A stretch of 64,000 nt of DNA, from assembly GCF_049348705.1 (NCBI RefSeq), contig NZ_CP186485.1, positions 2,046,001 through 2,110,000 on the forward strand, read 5' to 3'. The notes under the pieces are model-generated. The model searched no databases. It had not been told where the DNA came from and worked only from the letters and a program-made list of their open reading frames with translations. Position 1 is the first letter of the stretch. Each line of letters opens with the position of its first letter. Below are positions 1 through 9,665 of the stretch, piece after piece. This DNA is from Paracoxiella cheracis (lineage in GTDB: Bacteria > Pseudomonadota > Gammaproteobacteria > Coxiellales > Coxiellaceae). A program made the translations under genes and the position numbers.

Positions 1-1375
1 TCAGGGCCATCGTGCCTACACTACCAGCACCTTGCAAAATAACCACATCGTCATTTTTCAATATTTTTTTTAAAACGGTTGGTAATGAGTTTAACTCAGA
101 TACAAAGAACGGTTTTTTGCGTCCATTTTTTTCAATCATTTGACATAATGCTTGGCTATTAATACCTGGAATAGGCTCTTCGCCGGCGCTATAAACTTCG
201 AGTAAAACTAATATATCGGCTTCACTTAACACGTCAGAAAACTCACGCATGAGGTCTCGTGTCCGCGTGTAACGATGTGGCTGAAAAACTAATACGATGC
301 GACGATCCGGCCATGCTTCACGCGCTGCACTTAACGTTGCTTTAATTTCATTCGGGTGATGACCATAATCTTCTATGACTAATGCACTGCCACCCGGCAC
401 CGCCATTTCACCATGACATTGGAAACGACGCCCTACACCTGGAAATTCAGCCAATGCTTTTAGCAATAAATTATCATTAATATTAACGCAATGCGCTACA
501 GCAATGGTTGCCAATGTATTTAGCACATTGTGCTTGCCAGGCATATTTAATGTTATGCTCAATGGTGGTAACCCATTGGGTCTTTTAATTTTAAAAAAAC
601 TTCGCATACCTTGTTGCGAAAAATCACTTGCAGAAAAATCTGCACTTTTATCGAATCCATACGTGATGATTTTACATTTAAGATCAGGAATTAAATCTCG
701 AACATGCTGGTCGTCGATACAGAGTATCGCAGCTCCATTTTCAGGTAATTTTTCTAAAAACTCGATGAATGTCTGCTTTAATTGGTTAAAATTCCCGCCA
801 TATGTTTCAAGATGATCTGCATCAATATTCGTTACAATAACAAAATGAGGATCCATAAATAATAAAGATGCATCACTTTCATCTGCTTCAGCGACAAAAT
901 AACGACCCTTGCCAATATGAACGGGACTATTTATATCATTTAATATTCCACCCACTGCAAAAGAAGGATCTAACCCGCTTTTTAATAAAGTATATGCGAC
1001 TAACCCCGTTGTTGTTGTTTTCCCATGTGTCCCAGCAACAGCAATCCCACAGTAGGTATTCATGAGTTCTGCTAAAATCTGTCCACGCTGAAACAAAGGA
1101 ATCCCCGCATTTTTTGCGGCAATAAATTCTGGGTTATCTTTTGATATCGCACTGGAATAAACAGCAAGATCGGCATTTTGAATGTTTGATTCCTGATGCC
1201 CCAAAATAATTTGAGCTCCTAAATTTTGTAGTCGCGCGATATTTTTATTTTCAGCGATATCAGACCCACTCACTTGATAGCCTTTGTGCAATAAAATTTC
1301 CGCGATCGCGCTCACACCGATACCACCGATCCCCATACAATGTATATGCTTAATATTTTTATCGCCTAACACCAT
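1..1375 (-). CDS. murC: UDP-N-acetylmuramate--L-alanine ligase MurC (3-prime end off the left edge)
   Basis: Cytoplasmic ATP-dependent ligase that adds L-Ala to UDP-MurNAc, the first peptide step of peptidoglycan synthesis. I read it from an ATG at 1375; 458 codons are visible and the stop lies outside the window. The N-terminal UDP-binding motif GIGGIG is at residues 15-20 and the Mur ligase P-loop GTHGKTTTT at 115-123; further on come DADHLETYGG and the HHPNEI segment typical of MurC. It overlaps the end of murG by 17 nt, so translational coupling is likely. Last gene of the visible murE-to-murC run; murB, ddl and ftsQ would be expected further left but are not in view. Confidence 0.95.
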   Translation of the reverse strand, partial: MVLGDKNIKHIHCMGIGGIGVSAIAEILLHKGYQVSGSDIAENKNIARLQNLGAQIILGHQESNIQNADLAVYSSAISKDNPEFIAAKNAGIPLFQRGQILAELMNTYCGIAVAGTHGKTTTTGLVAYTLLKSGLDPSFAVGGILNDINSPVHIGKGRYFVAEADESDASLLFMDPHFVIVTNIDADHLETYGGNFNQLKQTFIEFLEKLPENGAAILCIDDQHVRDLIPDLKCKIITYGFDKSADFSASDFSQQGMRSFFKIKRPNGLPPLSITLNMPGKHNVLNTLATIAVAHCVNINDNLLLKALAEFPGVGRRFQCHGEMAVPGGSALVIEDYGHHPNEIKATLSAAREAWPDRRIVLVFQPHRYTRTRDLMREFSDVLSEADILVLLEVYSAGEEPIPGINSQALCQMIEKNGRKKPFFVSELNSLPTVLKKILKNDDVVILQGAGSVGTMAL

Positions 1376-2456
1376 CACTCAACCCGTTTATTGTTAGTTT
1401 ATGACATTCAGCAACAACGTGCTCAACAGCTTTGGGTTGTGACAAATGTCGTGCACATTCCGCCATAGTTAACAGTCGATTGCGATCGTGTGAAAACTGC
1501 TGAAATAAATCTATTAATTTTTGTTCGCTCAATGATGCTTCCATGATAATAATAGCCGCCCCTGCTTGCTCTAAATAGCGACTATTGTGAAACTGATGAT
1601 TATCAACCGCGTAGGGATAAGGAATAAAAATTGCCCCGACACCAACTGTCGCAATTTCACTCACAGTTAATGCACCCGCACGACAAATCACGATATCTGC
1701 CCAACAATAAGCGTGTGCAATCTCTTCAATGAAAGGGCTCACTTTAACCTCAACAGGAATCGTATTGTATGCATTGAGCACTTGATCGTAGTCTGCTTGT
1801 CCTGTTTGATGCCAAACGATGATGTCATTCTTGTTAGGATATTTGGCGAGCGCACCGATGACATGTTGATTGATAGGACGCGCACCTTGACTGCCACCTA
1901 ACACCAACACTCTCAGCGGACCTTGTCGATTTGCAAAGCGTTCTCTCGGTGAAGGTGTTGCAATTAATTCTTGGCGCACAGGATTACCCGTTGTTTCGAC
2001 ATTGAGTTTATTGTGAAATGTTTCAGGAAAAGCCTGTAATACGGTTTTTGCAAATTTAGATAACAACCGATTGGTAAGACCAGCGATCGAATTTTGTTCG
2101 TGAATGATTAACGGAACTCGAGCCATCCAAGCTGCAATACCACCGGGTCCGGATACATAACCCCCCATACCCAATACCACTTCTGGCTTCAGTCGACGGA
2201 TAATTTGATAGGACACAAAAATGGCACGAAGCAACTGCCATGGCATCAATAATTTTCTTAACGGCCCTTTGCCTCGCAAAGCTTTGATGGAGATCGAGGA
2301 CATAGGAAACTGGGAAGGAACAAGACGCTCTTCTAATCCTCCTCGAGACCCCAGCCAGTAAACATCAACACCGCTATGGTACATCGATTGGGCCACTGCG
2401 AGCGCAGGAAAAATGTGCCCCCCTGTGCCTCCCGCAATGATCAGTATCCGCTTCAT
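1359..2456 (-). CDS. murG: UDP-GlcNAc:lipid I N-acetylglucosaminyltransferase MurG
   Basis: Membrane-associated glycosyltransferase that converts lipid I to lipid II by adding GlcNAc. 365 aa, close to the usual 355 of the family. The first glycine-rich loop GGTGGHIFPALA is at residues 9-20, the HEQN motif at 119-122, and the second nucleotide-binding loop GGSQGA at 187-192; SEIA and the DNHQ segment in the C-terminal half match the donor-binding region. The start overlaps the ftsW stop by 4 nt (ATGA), so the two are almost certainly translated from one message. Confidence 0.97.
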   Translation of the reverse strand: MKRILIIAGGTGGHIFPALAVAQSMYHSGVDVYWLGSRGGLEERLVPSQFPMSSISIKALRGKGPLRKLLMPWQLLRAIFVSYQIIRRLKPEVVLGMGGYVSGPGGIAAWMARVPLIIHEQNSIAGLTNRLLSKFAKTVLQAFPETFHNKLNVETTGNPVRQELIATPSPRERFANRQGPLRVLVLGGSQGARPINQHVIGALAKYPNKNDIIVWHQTGQADYDQVLNAYNTIPVEVKVSPFIEEIAHAYCWADIVICRAGALTVSEIATVGVGAIFIPYPYAVDNHQFHNSRYLEQAGAAIIIMEASLSEQKLIDLFQQFSHDRNRLLTMAECARHLSQPKAVEHVVAECHKLTINGLSDGVRR

Positions 2457-3613
2457 CTCGCTTTCCGTTGTTGGTATTGTGTCAATTTTGTTCTGCTCTT
2501 TATATTACCATCACTCACACTAGTCTCATAGGCTATGCGCAAGACAATTCCTATCACCACACAATTGACCAGCATACTGCTGCCACCATAGCTGATAAAA
2601 GGCAACGTTAATCCTTTCGTCGGCAATATGCCTACATTCACCCCCATATTAATCATGGTTTGCAAGCCAATCCATAATCCTACGCCGTAAGCAACGTAAG
2701 CAGAAAACGGATCGTTAGTTAATTGCGCACGACGCGCCAACATGAAAATACGAATAACGAGAGCCGTAAACAATGCAACAACGATAAGCTCACCCACCAA
2801 TCCCAGCTCTTCTGCCAACACGGCAAACAAAAAGTCAGTGTGAGCTTCGGGTAAATAATATAATTTCTGCACACTATTTCCCAAACCCACACCAAATAAT
2901 CCACCACGCCCAAACGCAATCAGCGATTGAGTGAGCTGATAACCTGAACCGTATTGCGTGTGCCACGGGTTTAAGAAGGTGGTTAATCGCTCTAGACGAT
3001 AGGGTGATAAAATGGCTAGCGCAGACAACGCAACCACGACCACTAAAAACAGTACGCAAAAGGGCCATAGTCGGACATTCGCTAGAAATAACAACACGAG
3101 AAAGGTCACCGTGAGGACAGCAACGGCTCCAAAATCCGGCTCTAAGAGCAGCAGCATAGCCATTAGTGCGAGCAGCACCATCGGTTTGATAAACCCCTTT
3201 AATTCGTAACGCACCTGATTTTGATAACGTTGTAAATAGCTTGCTAGATATAGTATGGCGCTAAACTTAACAGCTTCGGAAACTTGTAATGAAATAATAC
3301 CGAAATTGAGCCAACGACGAGAACCATTCACCACTTTCCCAATACCCGGAATTAACACAGCGATGAGTAATAAAAAACTGAGAACTAATAAATAACCCGA
3401 ATATTTTTTCCATAATTTGATGGGAATTTTTGTGGCAACCCACGCGAGCGTTAAACCAATGATTAAATACACGGATTCATGAATAAAATAATGAAAAGGA
3501 TAACCATATTGTTGATCCGAAATAACCATCGATGCAGAGGCGACCATCAACAATCCGATCGTCAGCAAAGCCAACGTGCTGACCAAAATCCATCGATCAT
3601 AATGTATTTTCAT
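2453..3613 (-). CDS. ftsW: Septal peptidoglycan polymerase FtsW (SEDS family)
   Basis: Multi-pass inner-membrane SEDS glycosyltransferase that polymerises lipid II at the division site, partnering with FtsI. 386 aa with about ten hydrophobic segments. Family signatures visible are SEAVKFSAILYLA, the loop LLLEPDFGA, and near the C-terminus PFISYGGSSMLVN. The gene sits between murD and murG as in other gammaproteobacteria, with 4-nt overlaps on both sides. RodA is the paralogue to exclude; the mur-gene context argues for FtsW. Confidence 0.96.
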   Translation of the reverse strand: MKIHYDRWILVSTLALLTIGLLMVASASMVISDQQYGYPFHYFIHESVYLIIGLTLAWVATKIPIKLWKKYSGYLLVLSFLLLIAVLIPGIGKVVNGSRRWLNFGIISLQVSEAVKFSAILYLASYLQRYQNQVRYELKGFIKPMVLLALMAMLLLLEPDFGAVAVLTVTFLVLLFLANVRLWPFCVLFLVVVVALSALAILSPYRLERLTTFLNPWHTQYGSGYQLTQSLIAFGRGGLFGVGLGNSVQKLYYLPEAHTDFLFAVLAEELGLVGELIVVALFTALVIRIFMLARRAQLTNDPFSAYVAYGVGLWIGLQTMINMGVNVGILPTKGLTLPFISYGGSSMLVNCVVIGIVLRIAYETSVSDGNIKSRTKLTQYQQRKAR

Positions 3614-4947
3614 AAGGCTTCCACTGCTTTAATAAAAGCCTCACCACGATGCTCAAAATTGTTAAACATATCGAAACTCGCACAGGCCGGCGACAAGAGA
3701 ACAGCATCACCGGCTGTTGCTGCGGCGTTTGCAAGCTGGATCGCAGCATCCATTGAATCCGCATGTGATATCGTTGTGGCGTTCATCAACGCTTTTTCGA
3801 TAATAGGCGCATCCTCACCGATCAAAATCACTTGCCTCACATATCGCTCAACAGGTTCACGTAACGATGAAAAATCAGCACCCTTACCTTGACCACCTGC
3901 GATCAAAATCAATTTGCCTTTGAGATGCGCACCCAAACTAGCAATAGCTACTTGTGTCGCACCAACATTTGTGCCTTTGGAATCGTTATACCACGCTATT
4001 TCGTTGAGTGTTCTGACCCACTGACAACGATGTGCCAGACCTGTAAATTGACGTAACACATTTAACCGACTGTCCATCGGCAATTGAATCGCTTCTGCCA
4101 TAGCTAATGCAGCTAATGCGTTTTGCAAATGGTGTCCTGCATTTAGTTTTAATTCATTCGTCGCGATTAACGGCTTTCCTTGATGCGCAAGATACCACTG
4201 ATGCTTACATTCAATTAATGAAAAATCCGCATTCACATCCGTTAAACTAAACTGAATTGGCCTTGTCGAGAATTTTATATTCTGCCAAATACTGGGTTCA
4301 TCCGCGTTCACAACAGGATGATGACAGTTTTGATAAATACGTTGTTTAGCTATTAAATATTCTTGGTAGGTCGCATAACGATCCATGTGATCTGGGCTCA
4401 CATTTAAAATAGTCGCAGCCATCGGACTCAAAGAGTAAGTTGTTTCTAACTGAAAGCTGGATAATTCAGTGACATAATAATCCGGTTCAGGCACCGTCAA
4501 TTGATTTAATACCGGCTCACCGATGTTGCCACAAACTGCTGCCGTTCGGCCTGCTTCTTTTACCATGAGTCCCAATAAAGTGGTTACCGTTGTTTTACCA
4601 TTAGAACCTGTAACCGCTAACACAGGATTTTTAATATAACGGCTAAACAGCTCGATATCCCCAATAACCGACTTCCCTTTATCAACTTGATGCGCAATGG
4701 CCGGTTCTTTTAATGAAATGCCTGGGCTCACCACAATCTCAGCGGCTTTATTTAATAGCTCTTCAGAAAATGAGCCTAACACTATTTCAACAGCAGGAAA
4801 TTCTTTTTTAAAATTTTTAAGCTGTGGAGGTTCTTTTCGATTATCGGTGACAGCGATGGGAATATTTTGATGCGCCAGAAAACGAATACATGACAGACCC
4901 GTATCACCTAAACCTACAACTATTTTTAATCCATCCGTATTGTTCAT
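3610..4947 (-). CDS. murD: UDP-MurNAc-L-Ala:D-Glu ligase MurD
   Basis: Cytoplasmic Mur ligase adding D-glutamate to UDP-MurNAc-L-Ala. From the ATG at 4947 it is 445 aa (family about 440). Visible motifs are the N-terminal VVGLGDTGLS Rossmann loop, the P-loop TGSNGKTTV at 113-121, and the late YNDSKGTN and LILIAGGQGKG segments. The frame stays open to 5019, but that longer form adds 24 residues overlapping mraY that do not look like MurD; the 4947 start has AGG about 10 nt upstream and lies 14 nt after the mraY stop. The 3-prime end overlaps ftsW by 4 nt. Confidence 0.95.
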   Translation of the reverse strand: MNNTDGLKIVVGLGDTGLSCIRFLAHQNIPIAVTDNRKEPPQLKNFKKEFPAVEIVLGSFSEELLNKAAEIVVSPGISLKEPAIAHQVDKGKSVIGDIELFSRYIKNPVLAVTGSNGKTTVTTLLGLMVKEAGRTAAVCGNIGEPVLNQLTVPEPDYYVTELSSFQLETTYSLSPMAATILNVSPDHMDRYATYQEYLIAKQRIYQNCHHPVVNADEPSIWQNIKFSTRPIQFSLTDVNADFSLIECKHQWYLAHQGKPLIATNELKLNAGHHLQNALAALAMAEAIQLPMDSRLNVLRQFTGLAHRCQWVRTLNEIAWYNDSKGTNVGATQVAIASLGAHLKGKLILIAGGQGKGADFSSLREPVERYVRQVILIGEDAPIIEKALMNATTISHADSMDAAIQLANAAATAGDAVLLSPACASFDMFNNFEHRGEAFIKAVEAL

Positions 4948-4961
4948 GGAATACCTGAAAT

Positions 4962-6047
4962 CTATCTGAGCTTCAACGTCGCCAATCCACACAGTACTAA
5001 AATAAACGTGATAATCCAAAATCGGACAATGATGCGTGGTTCAGGCCACCCTTTTAATTCAAAATGATGATGCAACGGTGCCATTCGAAATATTCGCTTT
5101 CCACCCGAAATTTTAAAATAAGTCACCTGTATAATAACAGATACCGTTTCGGCAACGAAAATACCACCCATTAACAAAAACACCAATTCTTGACGCACCA
5201 CAACGGCAATGACCCCAAGCGCTGCACCTAATCCCAATGAACCCACATCGCCCATGAATACTTGCGCGGGATAGGTGTTATACCAAAGAAACCCAAGCCC
5301 AGCGCCTACTAACGCACCGCAAAATACAACGACTTCACCAACGCCCGAAATATAAGGAATTGTTAAATATTCAGCAAAGAGATGATTACCAGTCAAGTAA
5401 GCAAACACACCCAACGCACCGCTGATCATCACGGTTGGCATTAACGCCAATCCATCCAAGCCATCCGTTAAATTAACTGCATTACTGCTACCCACAATCA
5501 CAAAATAGGCCAACAAAATATAAAATACTCCTAAGTTCGGAGCGATATTCTTGAAAAACGGAATGATCAACTGTGTCTCTGGGCCTGGCGTTGACGTAAA
5601 ATAAAGGTAAATCGCGGCAACCGCTGCAACTATAGTTTGCCAAAAGAATTTCCAACGAGCCGGCAATCCCACACTATTGCGCTTAATAACTTTACGATAA
5701 TCGTCCACCCAACCTATCGCACTAAATCCTAACGTCACCATGAGAATCGTCCAAATAAAACGATTAGTTAAATCGCTCCATAGTAAAACACTAATCGCGA
5801 CCGCAATAATAATCAGGGTGCCACCCATGGTTGGCGTTCCCGTTTTTTTCAAATGACTTTGCGGACCATCATCTCTCACCATTTGACCAATCTGCATTGA
5901 GATTAAGCGATTAATTAAGCGCGGACTTACCATAAGTACGATAACTAAGGCTGTTAGCGCACTGATGATTGTCCGGAACGTTAGATATTGAAAGACTCTA
6001 AAAACGTGAAAATGATTACTGAGAAGTTGGGTCAACCAAAGTAACAT
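4962..6047 (-). CDS. mraY: Phospho-MurNAc-pentapeptide transferase MraY
   Basis: Integral inner-membrane enzyme that transfers phospho-MurNAc-pentapeptide to undecaprenyl phosphate, making lipid I. 361 aa, matching the usual 360. The catalytic aspartate pair is in WVDDYRK (residues 115-116), the NLTDGLDGL motif at 192-200, then FMGDVGSL, and the basic MAPLHHHFELKGWPE loop near residue 325. Ten or so membrane segments. Starts 5 nt after murF and precedes murD in the same transcript. Confidence 0.97.
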   Translation of the reverse strand: MLLWLTQLLSNHFHVFRVFQYLTFRTIISALTALVIVLMVSPRLINRLISMQIGQMVRDDGPQSHLKKTGTPTMGGTLIIIAVAISVLLWSDLTNRFIWTILMVTLGFSAIGWVDDYRKVIKRNSVGLPARWKFFWQTIVAAVAAIYLYFTSTPGPETQLIIPFFKNIAPNLGVFYILLAYFVIVGSSNAVNLTDGLDGLALMPTVMISGALGVFAYLTGNHLFAEYLTIPYISGVGEVVVFCGALVGAGLGFLWYNTYPAQVFMGDVGSLGLGAALGVIAVVVRQELVFLLMGGIFVAETVSVIIQVTYFKISGGKRIFRMAPLHHHFELKGWPEPRIIVRFWIITFILVLCGLATLKLR

Positions 6048-6052
6048 GAAAT

Positions 6053-7390
6053 TTATTCCTCTATAAGTGCTGCTGTTATGTTATTCATTTTCATGCCAAG
6101 CGACCCTTTAATTAATACCGTTGCGTCTTTATGTAAATAATCACGCAATGCCCGCAATAAAGATTCTTGATTTTCAAAATGATAACCGTGTTCGCCAAAT
6201 GCTTTGGCAGCATAACGACTGTGATTACCATAACAGTATAATCGGGTGATGCCAGACTGTAATGCTATAGCGCCAATTTCAGCATGCAACGCATCAGCGC
6301 TTTCACCTAATTCCAACATGTCACCAAAGACCAATACCGAATCGCCGGGACGCTTGGCAAGCACATCAATCGCCGCAGCAACCGATGATGGATTGGCATT
6401 ATAACTATCATCGATTATGGTTGCACCTTTATATCCTTTGTATTCATTCAGTCGTCGTTTAACTGCCGCCACGGTTTCAAGTCCGCGTTTAATAGAATTG
6501 ATTGGCACATCCAACGCATAAGCTGCTGCTGCTGCTGCCAATGCATTCATCACGTTATGTTTACCCATCAACGGCAGTTTGATTTCTACCTCATGCTCTG
6601 GCAGACGCAACTGAAAACACGGTAATGATTGCTCATTCAGTGAAATATCAATGGCCATTACGTCCGCTGGATGATCGATGGCAAATGTGACCAACCGTCT
6701 CGAGCCCACTAAGTTTCGCCACAAATCCGCATAGCGATCATCGTTATTGATAATAGCGACACCATCGGAGGAAAGTCCTTGAAAAATTTCTCCTTTCGCG
6801 CAGGCCACCCCCTCTAAATCACCAAAACCTTCTAAGTGAGCTCGGCCCGCATTGGTGATGATCGCCACATTCGGATGAACAAGTTCAGTTAAATTGGCAA
6901 TTTCACCAGGATGATTGGCACCCATTTCCACGATGGCATAATCATGATTTGACGTCAGACGAAGTAAGGTCAGTGGCACACCGATATCATTATTGAAGCT
7001 GCCTTCACTCGCTAACACCTGCCCCATTTGACCAAACACACTGGCCAGCAAGGCGCGGGTAGTCGTTTTGCCACAACTTCCGGTAACCGCAATGACAGGT
7101 ACGTTAGCTTCTTCACGTTGATGGCGCGCTAAATGTGCCAATGCAATTCGAGTGTCATCAACTTTGATCGTTGGTATTGAGACTGAAAGTGGTTGACTGA
7201 CGATGGCAGCAGCGGCTCCCTTTTGAGCGGCGTCTACTACAAAATCATTGGCGTTAAAATTGGGTCCACTTAATGCTATAAACAATTGTCCCGGCGCTAA
7301 TGTCCGTGTATCTGTGCTAATCGATTCGAATTCTGCATCGTTTCCTTCAAAAGGGCGATGGAGTATTTCCGCAATTTCTGACAATTTCAT
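6053..7390 (-). CDS. murF: UDP-MurNAc-tripeptide:D-Ala-D-Ala ligase MurF
   Basis: Cytoplasmic Mur ligase that adds the D-Ala-D-Ala dipeptide, completing the pentapeptide precursor. 445 aa, near the usual 450. Substrate-binding N-domain with STDTRTL near residue 25, P-loop TGSCGKTTT at 103-111, then EMGANHPGEI, and DDSYNANPSS in the third domain. Overlaps the end of murE by 4 nt. The P-loop cysteine is a tolerated variant in MurF proteins. Confidence 0.96.
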   Translation of the reverse strand: MKLSEIAEILHRPFEGNDAEFESISTDTRTLAPGQLFIALSGPNFNANDFVVDAAQKGAAAAIVSQPLSVSIPTIKVDDTRIALAHLARHQREEANVPVIAVTGSCGKTTTRALLASVFGQMGQVLASEGSFNNDIGVPLTLLRLTSNHDYAIVEMGANHPGEIANLTELVHPNVAIITNAGRAHLEGFGDLEGVACAKGEIFQGLSSDGVAIINNDDRYADLWRNLVGSRRLVTFAIDHPADVMAIDISLNEQSLPCFQLRLPEHEVEIKLPLMGKHNVMNALAAAAAAYALDVPINSIKRGLETVAAVKRRLNEYKGYKGATIIDDSYNANPSSVAAAIDVLAKRPGDSVLVFGDMLELGESADALHAEIGAIALQSGITRLYCYGNHSRYAAKAFGEHGYHFENQESLLRALRDYLHKDATVLIKGSLGMKMNNITAALIEE

Positions 7391-8883
7391 TGCTTTTTAA
7401 ACTCCTGATAGTGTGCCAATGTCTCCTCAACAATTTTACCATCATCAAATGGTAATAGGGTCTTGCCAATAGTTTGTGTCGTTTCATGGCCTTTGCCAGC
7501 AATCAATACGATATCATCAACACCTGCTGATTGAACAGCGTAACGTATAGCCGCAGCGCGATCCAACTCTACTTTTGCATTCCACGATCGCGTCAACCCC
7601 GATTGCATATCCTCGATAATTTTTTCCGGCGCTTCAGTACGGGGATTATCATTCGTCATCACAATCACGTCCGCATAACGTTCGGCTATTGCTGCCATTT
7701 CTGGCCGCTTACCTCGGTCACGATCGCCCCCACAACCAAACACACAATAAAGTTTTCCCGCACAATGCTCACGCAATGCGCACAACGCCTTTTGCAGAGC
7801 GTCGGGCGTGTGCGCGTAATCAACGATAACTTGCGGTTGATTGAGATTACCATAACGCTGCATTCTTCCTTTAACACTTCGCAATGTTGATAGCCCCGAA
7901 AGCACATCGTCGAAAGGTATTTCAAATAAACTCAATACTGCTGCTACGGCCAATAAATTACTGATATTAAAACGTCCCAATAAAGGCGTGCTAAATTGAC
8001 CTTCGCCCCAAGGTGAGCGCACAACAATGTCGAAGCCCTGCTGAGTCGCTTTTATTGTTTTAGCTACAACTGCGGAAACATCAAAATGCATATTTTCGGC
8101 AGAATAGCCTATTATTTTTAATTGACGTTGATACGTTTTTGCAATTTTTCTTCCTAAGTCGTCATCTAAATTAACAACACCATATCGCAAGCCCGACTGC
8201 TGAAATAATAATTCTTTTGCATTGGCATACCGCTGCATGTCGCCATGATAATCAAGATGATCACGGGATAATTGCGTTAACACCGCAATATCGAACTGTG
8301 CAGCTTCCACTCGACCTTGATCTAACGCGTGCGACGACACTTCTAGTGCGATCGCTTTTGCACCTTCATCACGCAATCGTGCTAATGTTTTTTGAAATTG
8401 AATAGGATCGAGCGTTGTGTGCGTTGTTTTTTGTAAGTTTGGTAAAAATCCGTTACCTAAAGTACCCATCACACCACAACGAATATCATGATGACTCAGT
8501 GATTGCGCAATAAATTGAGAGACCGTAGTTTTCCCATTTGTGCCAGTAACGCCAATTAACCGCATTGATTGCGATGGGTTGCCGTAGAATCGAGCAGCAA
8601 TGTTTCCTAATTGATGCTGCAAGTTTGAAACGGGAATAAACGGAACAGCGCCATTGGACGAAATGCTTTTATCTTCACGCATTTCATAAATGATCGCAGC
8701 GGCACCTTTCGCAATCGCATCTTGAATGTAATCACGGCCATCGACGGTCAATCCCGGATAGGCAACAAAAACGTCACCTTGCTTCACACAACGGCTGTCG
8801 CTTTCAATTCCACGAACGACAACATCTTCGCCCACATCGGCAACAAAGCCGGCGATTAAATGATTTAGATGAATTTCGCTCAT
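7387..8883 (-). CDS. murE: UDP-MurNAc-dipeptide:meso-DAP ligase MurE
   Basis: Cytoplasmic ligase that adds the third stem residue. 498 aa. The P-loop VTGTNGKTT is at 112-120 and the residue-selecting motif DNPR at 412-415, which indicates meso-diaminopimelate rather than lysine and agrees with a Gram-negative wall and with dapB at 33758. This is the first gene of the downstream half of the dcw cluster: ftsI normally lies immediately upstream, but here a transporter and an oppositely oriented gene intervene, so murE must rely on its own promoter in the 150-nt gap before 9040. Confidence 0.97.
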   Translation of the reverse strand: MSEIHLNHLIAGFVADVGEDVVVRGIESDSRCVKQGDVFVAYPGLTVDGRDYIQDAIAKGAAAIIYEMREDKSISSNGAVPFIPVSNLQHQLGNIAARFYGNPSQSMRLIGVTGTNGKTTVSQFIAQSLSHHDIRCGVMGTLGNGFLPNLQKTTHTTLDPIQFQKTLARLRDEGAKAIALEVSSHALDQGRVEAAQFDIAVLTQLSRDHLDYHGDMQRYANAKELLFQQSGLRYGVVNLDDDLGRKIAKTYQRQLKIIGYSAENMHFDVSAVVAKTIKATQQGFDIVVRSPWGEGQFSTPLLGRFNISNLLAVAAVLSLFEIPFDDVLSGLSTLRSVKGRMQRYGNLNQPQVIVDYAHTPDALQKALCALREHCAGKLYCVFGCGGDRDRGKRPEMAAIAERYADVIVMTNDNPRTEAPEKIIEDMQSGLTRSWNAKVELDRAAAIRYAVQSAGVDDIVLIAGKGHETTQTIGKTLLPFDDGKIVEETLAHYQEFKKQ

Positions 8884-8978
8884 ACTACCTACTCACCTTT
8901 TTTTACAGCATACCGAGGGGTGACACGGAGCGCGGGGAGCCCGAGGTCACACTCAAAATATTACTCGCTTCACTTTTC

Positions 8979-9006
8979 TTTACAAGAACCAAAATCCAAG
9001 TAAAAT
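8979..9006 (+). promoter_or_regulatory. Probable sigma70 promoter for the periplasmic-protein gene at 9040
   Basis: TTTACA at 8979-8984, a 16-nt spacer, and TAAAAT at 9001-9006, about 33 nt before the start codon. An AAGGAGG Shine-Dalgarno follows. Both hexamers are 5 of 6 matches to consensus. Confidence 0.5.
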
Positions 9007-9039
9007 AATAACTTAAAATGATTTTCAAGGAGGACTCTC

Positions 9040-9627
9040 ATGAAACTATTTTCTACCGCCATTGCTTTTGCTGCCGCAGCTACGTTTATAGCAGGCACCA
9101 CATTCACCCATGATGCCTTCGCCGCTAAAAAAGAACGCCGATTCCCTCATGGCTGCCGGGAGATGGGTTACGGTTATAAAGATGGTTTGTTAATTTTGAA
9201 GCCCGTTCCTAATGACTCCATTAAGCCCAAAACACCTCAAACGGCTGCTAACGGCGAACAACAGAAATCCGCGGAGCCGGTAGAAGTTCCCATTCAGACA
9301 CTCTATCTCATTCACAACTTATCGGGACAATCTATTTATTTAAAAACCAAAAAATTACCCGATGTACCCTTTAGTCCAACCTATGAAAACACCATTCGCC
9401 CCAACCAATGGGCTGCCTTAGCGATCAACCAGAAAGAACTCCAATTCACCTGCGCTGCGGCTGGAACCGGTGAGCAAATTGATTGCACAAACATGTTTGA
9501 GCTCTGCCAATACAACCACGCTAAGTTTGCTGCACATAATCAAGGTACTTATTGGGTGGTTCAAAGTGCTTCACAAGGAGAGGCAAAGTGGGGTTCCATC
9601 CGCAATGGCATATTACTCAAATGGTGA
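9040..9627 (+). CDS. Secreted periplasmic protein, possibly EnhB-like
   Basis: 195 aa with a clear Sec signal peptide: lysine at position 2, a hydrophobic core, and an AFA cleavage site at residues 26-28. The mature part is soluble, with a proline/glutamine-rich linker near 60-85, then a domain starting at LYLIHNLSGQSIYL and ending GTYWVV. Cysteines at 39 and in the second half could form disulphides. The domain resembles the enhanced-entry protein EnhB of Legionella as I remember it, but I cannot align it, so the function is open. A strong AAGGAGG ribosome site precedes the ATG. It lies between the two halves of the dcw cluster on the opposite strand to all its neighbours. Confidence 0.75.
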   Translation: MKLFSTAIAFAAAATFIAGTTFTHDAFAAKKERRFPHGCREMGYGYKDGLLILKPVPNDSIKPKTPQTAANGEQQKSAEPVEVPIQTLYLIHNLSGQSIYLKTKKLPDVPFSPTYENTIRPNQWAALAINQKELQFTCAAAGTGEQIDCTNMFELCQYNHAKFAAHNQGTYWVVQSASQGEAKWGSIRNGILLKW

Positions 9628-9665
9628 CAAACGCAGAACGCGGACCCTGTGACCCAACACAAGGA

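Noticed and set aside
3479..3892. 137-codon plus-strand ORF opposite ftsW and murD
   Set aside because: Shadow of two well-supported genes; Arg/Ser-rich composition typical of antisense reading.
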